Notes under the pieces: generated by a model
The model's database searches: none
The model's input: the letters and a program-made list of their open reading frames with translations, nothing else
Told to the model about the DNA's origin: nothing
Program-made: the position numbers and the translations under genes
In this document: in pieces, positions 1 through 9,259 of the stretch
Layout: each line of letters begins with the position of its first letter
Numbering within the stretch: the stretch's first letter is position 1
DNA from: Dictyobacter kobayashii
GTDB taxonomy: Bacteria > Chloroflexota > Ktedonobacteria > Ktedonobacterales > Ktedonobacteraceae
Direction of reading: 5' to 3'
Assembly (NCBI RefSeq): GCF_003967555.1
Contig: NZ_BIFS01000002.1
Coordinates: 1,550,001-1,614,000, forward strand
DNA length: 64,000 bases

Positions 1-205
1 TGATCAACTCTCTACCATAAACCCTACTCTGCTACCTTTCTCATACTCAAACATGTGCAAGACATGTCTGAACGGTCAGTTTTTCCTGCTTCACAGCCAG
101 TTGCCAGAGCACGGGAACCTTTGGATCAGCCCTCCCGTTTCGGTCTCACATTGGCTCCACAGGCATTTTACGTCCGGTCGTAGCCACTGCCCAGGACGGC
201 CAACT

Positions 206-830
206 TTAGGCAGAAAGTTGGCGAAGCATGTCGGTAGCGAACCACGCAAGATTTAACGCGGCACTCAGATCGCGGTCCAAGACGAGTTTACAAACCAGGC
301 ATTGATAGGTACGATGTTTGAGCGGCATACGCTTTTTGACGTGTCCACAACACGAACAGCGTTTGGTGGAAGGAAACCAGCGCGAGGCGATGAAGAGATT
401 TCCACCAGAGGCCGTCACTTTGGTTTTCAAAAACTGCAAGAGTTGTCCCATCGCCGCATCAGCAACGGCACGGGAAAGCTTGCGGTTCGCCATCATCCCC
501 AAGATGTGGAGATCTTCGATGCCAATCCCTCCAGCGGTCCGTGCCAATTCGGTGGTAAACTTGTGCTGTTCGCTTCACAAAACTCGGCCAGTATCCTTCG
601 CTGGTTTTCCAGGTCCGGCTTTTGCGCCACACTGAGACGCGGCAATAGGCAATGATGCGCTGTCTCGCCCCGCTTCCTGGGGGAGGATCAAGAGGAGGTC
701 TTCTTGCGTGTAGTATCACCGGTTCGTCGCGGTGCGGTGGGCTTTGAGCACCCCTTGCCGATCCCATCGTTGCAGCGTCTTCACAGAAACATGAATTCTC
801 TCGCCAAATTCGCTTGGTGTATACAGACAC
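206..830 (-). pseudogene. IS607-type transposon remnant: TnpA 5' part joined to TnpB 3' part
   Basis: Reading the minus strand from about 830, the frames piece together as a MerR-like HTH (PSEFGERIHVSVKTLQRWD), then the start of a serine resolvase (RIIAYCRVS, DLEN), as in IS607-family TnpA. Frame changes and a stop break it. From about 547 the reading changes to a TnpB C-terminus: GIEDL carries the RuvC glutamate, CSCCG and CLVC form the zinc ribbon, and DRDLSAALNL carries the last RuvC aspartate. The C-terminal half of TnpA and the N-terminal two thirds of TnpB are missing, so this is an internally deleted copy with no active product. It is not related in detail to the two intact TnpB genes further on. 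The family calls rest on motif recognition only. Confidence 0.72.
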
Positions 831-857
831 GTATTTTACACACCTTTGCGTACTTTA

Positions 858-1559
858 TCAAGAGCTAGTAGTGTCTCCTTCTCCCTGAAGAGCCAGCTCC
901 CTACGTTCCTGCCCCTCACGAGTGGCATAACGAATATAAGCCAGCGTCCAGGCAAAGGTCCCGGCCAGGGTACACGTAAGGATCGTAACACCAATAGCAT
1001 AAGCTAGCGTCACAGGTAAGGTATAGGCGATAAGCACACGTGAAAGGAACTCACCCACCATCGCCACGCCCCAGACAATCGTAATAATGCGATGAACAGA
1101 ACGCACATAACGATCCTGCCAGCTAGCATTGAAGCGTTGAATGCGCACAGGATCATTGCCCACCATCATCTGTCGACCGACATAAAACATCAACGGTCGA
1201 GGCATCACCAACAGAGAAAGCAAACAAAACAGGCCAAGGGCTCCTGTAAAAAAGGATTCCCGAATTACCAACAGCTGAGGATTACCGCCGAGGAAGATAG
1301 CCACAACATTCGTCAGCACCCCTAATAAAAAGAAAACCGCAACCAGGTCCAGGCGACGCTTACGGGCCAGTTCAAGGACACTATGGATAATGGGAACGAT
1401 CGAACCAACACTCAACGCCACCAGTTCACTAAACCGCAGGTAGGTCGTCATAAGATAGACCAGAAGAAGAGGAACAGCAACATTTATCAACAAACTAATC
1501 ACCAGATCCCTTAGAGCCTCTTTCCTATTTATCTCTGGTTGATTAAAAGTAGCGGACAT
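858..1559 (-). CDS. Multi-pass membrane protein, VC0807-like
   Basis: A 233-residue protein starting at the ATG at 1559, chosen because an AAAGGGA ribosome-binding site lies just upstream; a longer reading to 1586 lacks one. Hydrophobic segments occur around residues 18-40, 42-60, 68-85, 92-112, 155-180 and 185-210, giving about six membrane spans. There is a short hydrophilic N-terminus and an acidic tail. The pattern resembles the VC0807/septation-protein-A-like family of inner-membrane proteins, whose function is unknown. A 30-bp perfect palindrome lies just upstream (1625-1654) and probably controls it. Function is not inferred beyond membrane location. Confidence 0.7.
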   Translation of the reverse strand: MSATFNQPEINRKEALRDLVISLLINVAVPLLLVYLMTTYLRFSELVALSVGSIVPIIHSVLELARKRRLDLVAVFFLLGVLTNVVAIFLGGNPQLLVIRESFFTGALGLFCLLSLLVMPRPLMFYVGRQMMVGNDPVRIQRFNASWQDRYVRSVHRIITIVWGVAMVGEFLSRVLIAYTLPVTLAYAIGVTILTCTLAGTFAWTLAYIRYATREGQERRELALQGEGDTTSS

Positions 1560-1624
1560 CTGAAAATCCCTTTCTGCATCCAGCAAACCTCCTATTCCGC
1601 AGGACAGACCTATTCATCAATCCA

Positions 1625-1654
1625 ATATATGACATAGATATCTATGTCATATAT
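1625..1654. promoter_or_regulatory. 30-bp perfect palindrome, probable operator
   Basis: The centre reads GACATAGATATCTATGTC and the symmetry extends without mismatch to 1625 and 1654. It sits about 65 bp upstream of the membrane-protein start at 1559, which suits a dimeric repressor (TetR or PadR type). The regulator is not identifiable in the window. Confidence 0.6.
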
Positions 1655-1755
1655 ATTATAGGAAGCAAAAAAGGAAAATACAAGGGGATAAACACCAGAT
1701 TAATGTGGAAAAGGAGCAATCAATGCTTAGCGGGGAAATCAAATGGGCCTCCAGT

Positions 1756-2907
1756 TTACCCACTATTACGTTCTTGATAAACCAGAGAGCCAGGTTCAAC
1801 CGAGATAGAGCCAAGCACATTCTGACTAAGATCACAATCAGCAACAATGCCTCGGCCACCCTGAAAAACAGCGATGCCCTGATAAGAATGACGATGAATC
1901 TGGCAATGGCGAATGATAGGATTACTCTCCCACGCCACCTCAATACCCGCCATCACATTATCAAAGATCTCACAATCCTCGATGATCCCCTGGCTGGCAT
2001 CGCCCACAAAAATACCGGACCACTTCCCCTTATAAATCTTGCACGAGCGAATGGTAGGAGTACTCTGCTGCTTCACCTCAATAGCGGAACCAATATTCGC
2101 ATACGCCTCACAATCCTGTACCAAGCCACGAGCCTGCTGACAGAACGTCACCCCGCTCGCCCGCCCATGATGCAACTTACAGGCCAGGAGATCCGCGACA
2201 CTCTCTTGATATACCGCAACTCCGGGCTGGGCATTATCATAGATATCACAACGCAAGAGCCGCCCCTGGCTACAGCCATCAATCAGAACGCCATAACCCC
2301 TACCATGACACAAAGTACAATCCTGCAGTGACAGATCACTATTCTGAAGCGCCGCCACCTCAGCCTGGGCATTTCCCTGAATAGTACACTGCTCAAGCTT
2401 ACAGCTTCCCACCATGCATACAAGCACCCCATAGCCATCACTATCATGAATATGGCAATGTCGAAGATTGGCAGCCGCAGATGATCCAGAGACAACCAGA
2501 CAGGCATAAGAAGCTGAAGAGAGATCACAATCCACAATTTCTACCTGTCCAGAAGAGACATCCACAACCCCATATTGATTGGGCTGTACAGCCAGGTGAT
2601 TACGTAAAGTGAAACCTTCAACACGAATAGCATTTGCCTGGAGAGAAAGACAGGGGAGATCAATACTTTCGATAACGACCTTAGTAGAGCCACCATTACC
2701 CACCAGAGATACAGCTTTATCAATAACCAGAGACTCGCGATAGGTACCAGGCTCAACCAGAATGGTATCGCCACTGATAGAAGCCTGTAAGGCTGCAGAT
2801 ATAGAAGGATAAAAAGCAGGATTCTGGGATGATAAAGAAACTATACGTAGAGCGAGAGTATCATCCCTGTTAGATAATGGGTGTGTATACAATGCATATT
2901 GCTCCAA
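1756..2907 (-). CDS. Right-handed parallel beta-helix repeat protein
   Basis: About 383 residues. The TTG at 2907 is preferred because a GGAGGTG ribosome-binding site is positioned for it; the frame is open to 2928. The N-terminal part carries the pattern SISAALQ...GDTILVEPGTYRE typical of pectin-lyase/NosD-type repeats. It is followed by about twelve coils of roughly 22-24 residues with recurring 'GV.V...S...I..C.I' and 'G.G.V.DCDI..N..GI.V' motifs, the Beta_helix family pattern. No signal peptide or membrane segment is visible, so it may be cytosolic. Such folds act as polysaccharide-active enzymes, metal-site assembly factors (NosD) or binding scaffolds; no catalytic site can be identified here. 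Confidence 0.8.
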   Translation of the reverse strand: MEQYALYTHPLSNRDDTLALRIVSLSSQNPAFYPSISAALQASISGDTILVEPGTYRESLVIDKAVSLVGNGGSTKVVIESIDLPCLSLQANAIRVEGFTLRNHLAVQPNQYGVVDVSSGQVEIVDCDLSSASYACLVVSGSSAAANLRHCHIHDSDGYGVLVCMVGSCKLEQCTIQGNAQAEVAALQNSDLSLQDCTLCHGRGYGVLIDGCSQGRLLRCDIYDNAQPGVAVYQESVADLLACKLHHGRASGVTFCQQARGLVQDCEAYANIGSAIEVKQQSTPTIRSCKIYKGKWSGIFVGDASQGIIEDCEIFDNVMAGIEVAWESNPIIRHCQIHRHSYQGIAVFQGGRGIVADCDLSQNVLGSISVEPGSLVYQERNSG

Positions 2908-3482
2908 AAGACACCTCCAACCCCTCAATCACATAAACCTGGAAATTGCATGTCTTTATATTAATATATATGTTTTATATGAATCAATAATCTTCAAAGT
3001 ACAACATAAAATTTGTACTCTAAATGATTTATATGGGGTATGATAATTCAAGTTTGATTAATATGTCAAGCGGTTTCTCTGTCTTTTGTTATTCCCCCTG
3101 CTTCACAACTGGCTCTACCGCTCTGCCGTCTGCGGTGGCGCTGGGAGTGGGGGCGGTGTTCCACAATTGCAGGGCTTTTTTAGCTTCGTCCAGAGCTCGT
3201 AGAGAGATCACGAACAAGCGATACGATGGACCTTCTTTCATCGGTGGAGTATGTGTGGTGGGCAGCCGCAGGCGCCAAAGAGGAACATGAAAAAGCCCTG
3301 CGACAACTGGAACGTACTGTATGCTAGAGCAGACTTGTGATACTATGAACTCAGTTAATGAAGCCGCATTGGCAGCTATAGAGATGGCATATATAAAAAG
3401 TAGAGCAAGCCAGGCTAACCACCAGCACTATCTCGTCTCCCGGTTACCAGACTACCTACAAGAGAATGTATAGGGGTATACA
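2908..3482. other. Intergenic, 575 bp; contains a MITE-like element
   Basis: No convincing gene. The first 150 bp are AT-rich and probably hold the promoter of the beta-helix gene. The middle holds an element with terminal inverted repeats (3158-3313). The last 15 bp carry an AGGGG ribosome-binding site for the Nudix gene. Confidence 0.6.
3158..3313. repeat. MITE-like element with imperfect terminal inverted repeats
   Basis: The ends GTTCCA...GCAGGGCTTTTT (3158-3180) and its complement AAAAAGCCCTGC...TGGAAC (3290-3313) form imperfect terminal inverted repeats around 110 bp. The inner stretch 3265-3297 matches the complement of 57853-57885 perfectly over 33 bp. That indicates a dispersed non-coding repeat family rather than a chance hairpin. 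Confidence 0.6.
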
Positions 3483-4346
3483 ATGGCGAACACAGAAAAC
3501 ATAGCAGACAATACGCATATAAATAATGATTTTGAGCGCGTCTATCCACCACAACCTATTCCACCTGGTCCAGCCTTATGGTTTCCTTTTCAAAAACAAA
3601 GATTCCTGGTAAAAGCCCAGGGTCAAAATATTACTTTATTGCAAGGAGAAAAAAACCTTTTAGCCAATATAAAACACGAAGAACTGCTCTATTTTGGGCG
3701 CTTCAAAGGGCAGCCATGCATAGCCTGCGCTATAGACCCCGATGAAACATTGCCTGCAGGCTGGAAAGCCATTGGATTGCGAGAACTCTATAGTCAGCTA
3801 TCTGGTATCGAATATAATATTGCAACGTATGCGTCTCAACTAATAAATTGGCATCAAACCAGCCGTTACTGCCCAGTCTGCGGTTCCCCAATGGTATCAG
3901 TTGAAGGCGGTTGGGGCAGAACTTGCACCCGAGGAGATTACACCGGCTACCCACCTGTTATCCCAGCGATTATCGTACTGATTCATGATGGAAAACGCAT
4001 GCTAATGGCCCATAAACCCGGCTGGGGCAAACGTTATGGACTCATTGCAGGCTTCGTAGAACCAGGAGAGACGCTCGAAGAATGTGTACACCGCGAAGTC
4101 AAAGAAGAAGCGGGCATCGAAATTGAAGAACTGCAATATATGAACAGCCAGCCCTGGCCATTTCCCAGTCAATTAATGGTAGGCTTCATGGCACGCTACA
4201 AAAGTGGCGCCGTAGAGCCCCAGGACAACGAGCTCGACGATGTACACTGGTTTAGTCCCGATGCACTACCAGAGTTACCACCACCCTCCAGCCTGGCTTA
4301 TATTTTAATCTCAAGCTGGCTCAAACAATACGGTAACCACAAATAA
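3483..4346 (+). CDS. nudC: NAD+/NADH diphosphatase, Nudix family (NudC-like)
   Basis: 287 residues with an AGGGG ribosome-binding site 6 nt upstream. NudC-type enzymes hydrolyse NAD(H) to NMN(H) and AMP and can remove NAD caps from RNA. The family layout is complete: a variable N-terminal domain, a zinc-ribbon region with CPVCG at about residues 130-134, a full Nudix box at about 190-212 (G-x5-E-x7-REVKEEAGI), and the NudC signature SQPWPFPSQLM directly after it. The zinc site looks degenerate: C130, C133 and C148 are present, but the expected fourth cysteine (CxxC after C148) is replaced in CTRGD. It is monocistronic and ends at a strong hairpin. Confidence 0.9.
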   Translation: MANTENIADNTHINNDFERVYPPQPIPPGPALWFPFQKQRFLVKAQGQNITLLQGEKNLLANIKHEELLYFGRFKGQPCIACAIDPDETLPAGWKAIGLRELYSQLSGIEYNIATYASQLINWHQTSRYCPVCGSPMVSVEGGWGRTCTRGDYTGYPPVIPAIIVLIHDGKRMLMAHKPGWGKRYGLIAGFVEPGETLEECVHREVKEEAGIEIEELQYMNSQPWPFPSQLMVGFMARYKSGAVEPQDNELDDVHWFSPDALPELPPPSSLAYILISSWLKQYGNHK

Positions 4347-4350
4347 AACA

Positions 4351-4394
4351 ATAGAGTCTCTATTGATGCATATATACATCAATAGAGACTCTAT
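4351..4394. terminator. Hairpin terminator after nudC
   Basis: An 18-bp perfect stem (ATAGAGTCTCTATTGATG at 4351-4368 with its complement at 4377-4394) with an 8-nt loop lies immediately after the stop codon. It also faces the TetR gene transcribed toward it, so it may work in both directions. Confidence 0.75.
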
Positions 4395-4481
4395 CTCAGA
4401 CAAATAATATGCATAATTATGGATATAACGAGTCACACAATTCCCGACCAGACAAGTGTATTGCTGAACATCGAGGCTGAC

Positions 4482-5108
4482 TTAAGAAACAATTGCAGGT
4501 TTAGCAATACCACGAAAATATATTTTTTGCACAAAGAACATAACTTCATCATGCGAAAACTCTTCAAGCTGGAACAACTGGCGATGAGCACGTGGAGAGA
4601 GCACACTAAAGAAACTACTGAGCATAATACTGGTAGGAATAGCAGGATCAAACTCGCCGCGCGCCTTCCCCTCCTCTAAATAGGACCTGACCTTAGCCGA
4701 AATACGCTGCAGCGTATCCAACGATTTCTGCTGCAAAGTAATTTTAAAATCTTCGCTATTAAAAAGAATATATAAAAGATTTCCCCGTTTCCCCGTATGA
4801 TCCTTATGCATGATACTGACAATAGATTCTAATTTTGCCTGAGCACTCAACTCAGTAGAGACAGGCTGCTCGACTGCTTGAAGAAATTTCTGCATCTCAC
4901 GTTCAAAAAAAGCGAACATCAAATCCTCTTTTTTTGCAAAATGGAGATAGAGCGTGCCCTTGGCAATGCCAACACGAGCAGCAATCTCATCCATGGAAGT
5001 ATCACGATAACCCTTTTCCAAAACAACATCTTGCGCAACCTGCAAAATAAGATCTTCACGCTCCTGGCGCTGCTTTTCCTTAAGAGAACGATGCTCCGGC
5101 GTCTTCAT
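4482..5108 (-). CDS. TetR/AcrR family transcriptional regulator
   Basis: 208 residues; an AAGGAGG ribosome-binding site lies 7 nt before the ATG at 5108. Residues 20-65 form the TetR HTH (DTSMDEIAARVGIAKGTLYLHFAKKEDL), followed by an all-helical ligand domain typical of the family. Repressors of this kind usually sense small hydrophobic ligands and control efflux or degradation genes. No target gene is adjacent on the same strand, and the closest upstream DNA carries operator-like repeats (5172-5206), so autoregulation is likely. The ligand is unknown. Confidence 0.9.
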   Translation of the reverse strand: MKTPEHRSLKEKQRQEREDLILQVAQDVVLEKGYRDTSMDEIAARVGIAKGTLYLHFAKKEDLMFAFFEREMQKFLQAVEQPVSTELSAQAKLESIVSIMHKDHTGKRGNLLYILFNSEDFKITLQQKSLDTLQRISAKVRSYLEEGKARGEFDPAIPTSIMLSSFFSVLSPRAHRQLFQLEEFSHDEVMFFVQKIYFRGIAKPAIVS

Positions 5109-5171
5109 ATGACTGCCTCCTTGCTTAATCGGCTGAACCTGGTAATTGCTGTGACTATTACTTTTAATTTA

Positions 5172-5206
5172 TGACTCTCCGGTCAACATTTTAACTATTC
5201 AGTCAA
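5172..5206 (-). promoter_or_regulatory. Operator-like repeats upstream of tetR
   Basis: Read on the minus strand, TTGACTGAATAGTT and TTGACCGGAGAGTCA lie in tandem just upstream of the regulator start. Both contain the TTGAC half-site, and the second has the inverted partner GTCA. They also supply plausible -35 elements, so repressor binding would block its own promoter. Confidence 0.5.
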
Positions 5207-5694
5207 AAAATGTCAAGAATCAAGAGTAAGTTCAGCCTTTGCGGCATAGCGGGTACTAGCAAAGCGCAGCACCAACCACCTCAACGCCAGCCAGCAAGGC
5301 TGCGATAAGAATAGCAGATTTAGCTTGCCGCAAAAAGAAAGTGAAAGGCCACAAAAATATTTTTCTCGATAGCCGCATCCGCATCCGCCAGAGCAAAGAG
5401 AGGATGCTACAAAAAAGCAATTTTAAAAAGCAACCAGAGGGTAAACTCATCCTGATAGGATAGTCGTCCTTTGTTAGTTGACAAGCTTTCCAAACAGCAA
5501 GTACAATCGCAGTAATGTTTCTGTTGCATGTAAACGATAAAGCATAACCAGCAAAACTGAAGAAAATTTACATCACTTATCTCAAACAACAACAGCAAAA
5601 TTGTATGGCTGAGAGAAATGAAGCAAACGAAAAACAGCAATAGACAGACACCAGACTTTATTTTTGAACCAGCTACAATGAAATTTGGTATTTC
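5207..5694. other. Intergenic, 488 bp, no gene recognised
   Basis: Short frames here have no family resemblance, no ribosome-binding sites and poor codon character. The region separates the divergent TetR and kinase genes and presumably contains the kinase promoter. I see no strong hairpin. Confidence 0.5.
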
Positions 5695-6630
5695 ATGAAT
5701 GAATGCCAGTATACATATCAATATATTAGTCACTATCACATCAAGCAACTGTTAGGTAAAAGCGACCTATCAGAAGTTTATCTTGCCGAAAACATTCAAG
5801 ATCAGACTCACGTGGCAATCAAGCTTCTCTATGGGCGCTGGACCGGCGAAAACGCGGAAAAATTTCTCACCCAGACCGCAGCCCTGACACACCTCGATCA
5901 CCCCAATATAGTCCCGATCCTGGACTTTGGCATAGAAGACGAGGTAGCATTTCTAGTCATGAAATATGCCCCGAATGGGAACTTGCGTCAGCGGCATCCT
6001 CGTGGCACACGGGTGGAGCTAGAAACAATTATTGAATATGTGCAACAAATCACGCTCGCCATTCAATATATACACAGCCTTGGACTGGTACACCGGGACA
6101 TCAAACCGCACAACCTCTTGCTAGGCAAGAACAACGAGATAATGCTCAGTGATTTTGGCACCACTATTATCTCCCACAGTCTGAGCCCCATTCATGCATC
6201 TTTACGTGAATTTGAAGGCACTGCACCATACGCCGCCCCCGAACAGCTACAAGGTAAACCTTGTCGAAACAGCGATCAATATGCATTGGGGATCATGGTA
6301 TACGAATGGCTCAGCGGAGATTGGCCCTTCAACGGCACCTTCTATGAGATCACCCATCAACACTTATTTGTCGTACCACCAGCCCTCAAAGAACGAGGCA
6401 TGGACTGTCCCGCCAACATCGAGCAAGTTATCCGACGCACACTCGAAAAAGATCCAGGCAAACGCTTCCCCAGTATAAAGCGCTTTTCCGAAGAGCTAAT
6501 CTGGGCGCAAAAAATTGCCCAGGCCAAAGGCTTGAGCTGCGCACCCATAGCCACGGAGGCACCAGATACCGCCCAATCCTCAATCCCGACAAAAAAACAA
6601 TTCAAATCGCCTTTCACCTTCAATAATTAA
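5695..6630 (+). CDS. Serine/threonine protein kinase, soluble
   Basis: 311 residues with a Hanks-type kinase domain at about residues 14-275. Visible elements are the lysine in HVAIKLL (K43), the catalytic loop HRDIKPHNLL (D135, N140), DFG (D153-G155), and the APE-type motif YAAPEQ with SDQYALGIMVYEW. The glycine loop is atypical (LLGKSDLSEVYLAE; only the first glycine is kept). The C-terminal 40 residues are low-complexity. There is no membrane segment or PASTA-type sensor, unlike most bacterial PknB kinases, so it is probably a cytosolic signalling kinase. It is transcribed alone and ends at a hairpin. Confidence 0.9.
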   Translation: MNECQYTYQYISHYHIKQLLGKSDLSEVYLAENIQDQTHVAIKLLYGRWTGENAEKFLTQTAALTHLDHPNIVPILDFGIEDEVAFLVMKYAPNGNLRQRHPRGTRVELETIIEYVQQITLAIQYIHSLGLVHRDIKPHNLLLGKNNEIMLSDFGTTIISHSLSPIHASLREFEGTAPYAAPEQLQGKPCRNSDQYALGIMVYEWLSGDWPFNGTFYEITHQHLFVVPPALKERGMDCPANIEQVIRRTLEKDPGKRFPSIKRFSEELIWAQKIAQAKGLSCAPIATEAPDTAQSSIPTKKQFKSPFTFNN

Positions 6631-6697
6631 ATATATCCATTCCATCTTTCTGGCAGAGTCAAACAAAAACAACCACCTAGCTCCAAAGATACTATTC

Positions 6698-6734
6698 AAA
6701 GCCAGTAGTCAGTTTTTAGCTAACTACTGGCTTT
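6698..6734 (+). terminator. Hairpin terminator after kinase
   Basis: A 12-bp stem (AAAGCCAGTAGT with ACTACTGGCTTT) with a 13-nt loop, 68 bp after the kinase stop. Confidence 0.6.
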
Positions 6735-7294
6735 AAAGAAAAAGTGAAGAAGGTCCCGCAGAGCAATTGCACAACCTATAAAGTGCCAGGATTATGTAAA
6801 TCCTGAATAGCTCACACAGAAAGAAAAAGCTCAACTTATCAGTACTAATTCCCTATAGCGAGCCGATCCAGGTTAAGATATCTCCACCCAAATTGGTACT
6901 TTTATATCACTTTCTCCACCACTAAGCACAAATATCCCATAAAACATGATACTATCCTAAACAGTTCCTCATCAAAAGGCACCAGAATAATTCAAGCCAT
7001 CTCAAAACATAAAAGTATGCAGATATATATTTCTAGCAGATGCAGATGGACGGAAGGGAAAGCTCAAAAAAAGGCATACAAAAATTGAGAGAAGAGGAAA
7101 CGCAATCATATACATTCTTCTATTCTCTAGCATTGGAGAATGGCAAAAAGTCCGGATGAGGAAAATCAGCAAAGGGCAAAGAGAGACCAGCAACAGCTTG
7201 CCAATGGGCCAACAATATTTTAAGGCAAGTGATCATGCAATAGTACAACTACAAAAGCGGACAAGCGGTTGTCTATTAGCAGCTGACTGAAAGA
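6735..7294. other. Intergenic, 560 bp, no gene recognised
   Basis: A-rich DNA with only short frames and no ribosome-binding sites. It probably includes the promoter and leader of the following extracellular-protein gene. Confidence 0.5.
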
Positions 7295-9046
7295 TTGAGA
7301 AGCTACAGTAGAAGAAAAATGCTCGCACAGAAGTTGAAAGGGGTTTTTAAAACCGTGCAAACACAGATCAGACCAAAGCGCAACGTGGGACCAGAGTCAC
7401 TCAAACCTCGACGTCCAAAACGTTTTTCACCACTGATGTTAATCGGCATCAGCGTGCCACTGATCATCATTTTGATTGCAGGCATTGTGGTCATCGTGCC
7501 ACGTATAAATTCGCATGCGGCCAACGCCAATATGAACTGCTCCCTTATAGTTCCACCCAATCCACTGAGCGCCAAAGGACTGGCCACACCTTATCAACTG
7601 GTTGCTACCGATCCTAATATGGGCCCCTGTAATGAAGCCAACGCAGGACAAGCAGCCTTTGTGCAAGGAGCCGTCATTGACCCCGCTACAGGACAAATAT
7701 CTGTCTACAACCCATTGATCATCGATCAAGGTACACAGCCCGCAGCCCAACCGGTCGTACCAAACCTACCAGTTAATGCCATTGTTGGACTCTGGTTTGG
7801 CTTTAACGGCAACAACCTGACACTACAAGGCCAAAACAACAGCCTGGCGATGGGACGTTGTACCAACGGAGCCAACAACTCGATCTTTGGTCAATTTGCC
7901 TACTGTAACGCCCGAGCATTCTTCGCAGCCGCCAACAACGCTATTCGCCGCGGACAACTCACCCCACCGGCGCTAGGAACAGCCGCTGACGGCATGGCAT
8001 GTCCCACGGTACGTGATTTCAGTGTCATCGACATGGACCAGAGCGACAACGTCACCACCACGTATCTGATCACCGGCAATGGCACAATAGCCCAAAACAC
8101 AGCCGCCAACGTAGCAGCCCTACAAAACGCCCAGACCCAGGTTAACGCTAGCGACAACCGCCTGCTAGACGTTGCATTAGATGGAGCCCTCAACTGCCAG
8201 CCCTGGACGGCACCAGACCTCGCTGACAACGGCAAAATGGTGCCAGCCTTACCCCTCAACGAAATACAAGCGGCTGCCCACCAGGGAGCCCCCATGGCTC
8301 TCGTGCCACTGGGAGATCCAATGACCCTGAACAACAACAATGCCGATAACAATAAAACCAACCTGTATCGCCGAGGAGTCGACCAACCAGTCATCAACAA
8401 CACCAACAACGGCAATACAACAACCTATTGTAAAAACTATCTCAACATAGCACCAGCCCGCATTCAGCTGGACGCACAATTTACCAAGAACCGACCATCA
8501 CCTGATCCAGCCGCCGCCAATTCACTATTCACATTCCTGGCACAGCGCTTCAACACCGCATTCGGACAAAATGGATTGAATTGCACAGGCCTACTCAATG
8601 TACAAAATCCGATCCAGGTTACGACAGATGGAAACGGAGTAGCCATTAACGCCACCATAAATGCAGGAAACGGAAATAACGGCGGAGGAAATGGAGGAGG
8701 AACAGGAAACACAGCAGCACCTAACTGCTCAGTTAACGGTACCGTCATCAATGGTTGCACAGGCACAACAACAATCAATAACCAGACCTGCCAGGTAACT
8801 TTTGATAAAGCCAATAACCAGATTAATTTCAACTGCAACGGAGCTCAGAATCCACCTACCCAGGGTCAACCAGGACAGCCAACCCAGCCGGCACAGCCAA
8901 CCCAGCCGGCACAGTCAAACCAGGGGCAGCCAGCCCTCAGCCGACTCAGCCCCCGCAGTCGTACCAGGGGCAACAAACCCAACCAACACAACCAGGCCAG
9001 AGCTCACAAGGTCAAACCCAACAAGATACCACAGATACCTCTTTAA
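7295..9046 (+). CDS. Membrane-anchored extracellular Asn/Gln-rich protein (C-terminus frameshifted)
   Basis: 583 residues as read, from the TTG at 7295; the ATG at 7319 is an alternative start. A basic cytoplasmic stretch is followed by one membrane helix at about residues 46-68 (LMLIGISVPLIIILIAGIVVIV), then an exported domain rich in Asn, Ala and Thr with paired cysteines. Next comes a Gly/Asn linker, a second small cysteine-containing segment, and a Q-P-T-Q/P-A-Q repeat tail. Within the tail the frame is lost. Adding one G to GGGG at 8923-8926 lets the Gln/Pro/Thr repeat run on to a stop at 9102, which is clearly the natural end. The family is not recognised; a cell-surface role is inferred from topology and composition. 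Confidence 0.7.
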   Translation: MRSYSRRKMLAQKLKGVFKTVQTQIRPKRNVGPESLKPRRPKRFSPLMLIGISVPLIIILIAGIVVIVPRINSHAANANMNCSLIVPPNPLSAKGLATPYQLVATDPNMGPCNEANAGQAAFVQGAVIDPATGQISVYNPLIIDQGTQPAAQPVVPNLPVNAIVGLWFGFNGNNLTLQGQNNSLAMGRCTNGANNSIFGQFAYCNARAFFAAANNAIRRGQLTPPALGTAADGMACPTVRDFSVIDMDQSDNVTTTYLITGNGTIAQNTAANVAALQNAQTQVNASDNRLLDVALDGALNCQPWTAPDLADNGKMVPALPLNEIQAAAHQGAPMALVPLGDPMTLNNNNADNNKTNLYRRGVDQPVINNTNNGNTTTYCKNYLNIAPARIQLDAQFTKNRPSPDPAAANSLFTFLAQRFNTAFGQNGLNCTGLLNVQNPIQVTTDGNGVAINATINAGNGNNGGGNGGGTGNTAAPNCSVNGTVINGCTGTTTINNQTCQVTFDKANNQINFNCNGAQNPPTQGQPGQPTQPAQPTQPAQSNQGQPALSRLSPRSRTRGNKPNQHNQARAHKVKPNKIPQIPL

Positions 9047-9115
9047 CTCAGAGCACTGGTACCACAACAAGTAGTCACAAACAAATCACAAAAATGAACT
9101 AGTCAGCCAGCCATC

Positions 9116-9167
9116 AAAGATTCCTTTGTCTTGGAGATGCATTGAAAAGGCAAAGGAATCTTTTTTA
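9116..9167 (+). terminator. Rho-independent terminator
   Basis: Stem AAAGATTCCTTTG / CAAAGGAATCTTT followed by a T-run. It lies 14 bp after the stop at 9102, which supports that position as the true end of the upstream gene. Confidence 0.8.
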
Positions 9168-9259
9168 TTAAGCAAAGGTTTATCAAGCAAAAAAACCACG
9201 CACAAAGGGCTTAAAATAGAGCGTCGGATCAGAAACGGCCAGATACTGCTGTAGATACT

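Noticed and set aside
1705..2331. 208-aa plus-strand frame
   Set aside because: It is antisense to the beta-helix repeats; its regular look mirrors the repeats on the other strand.
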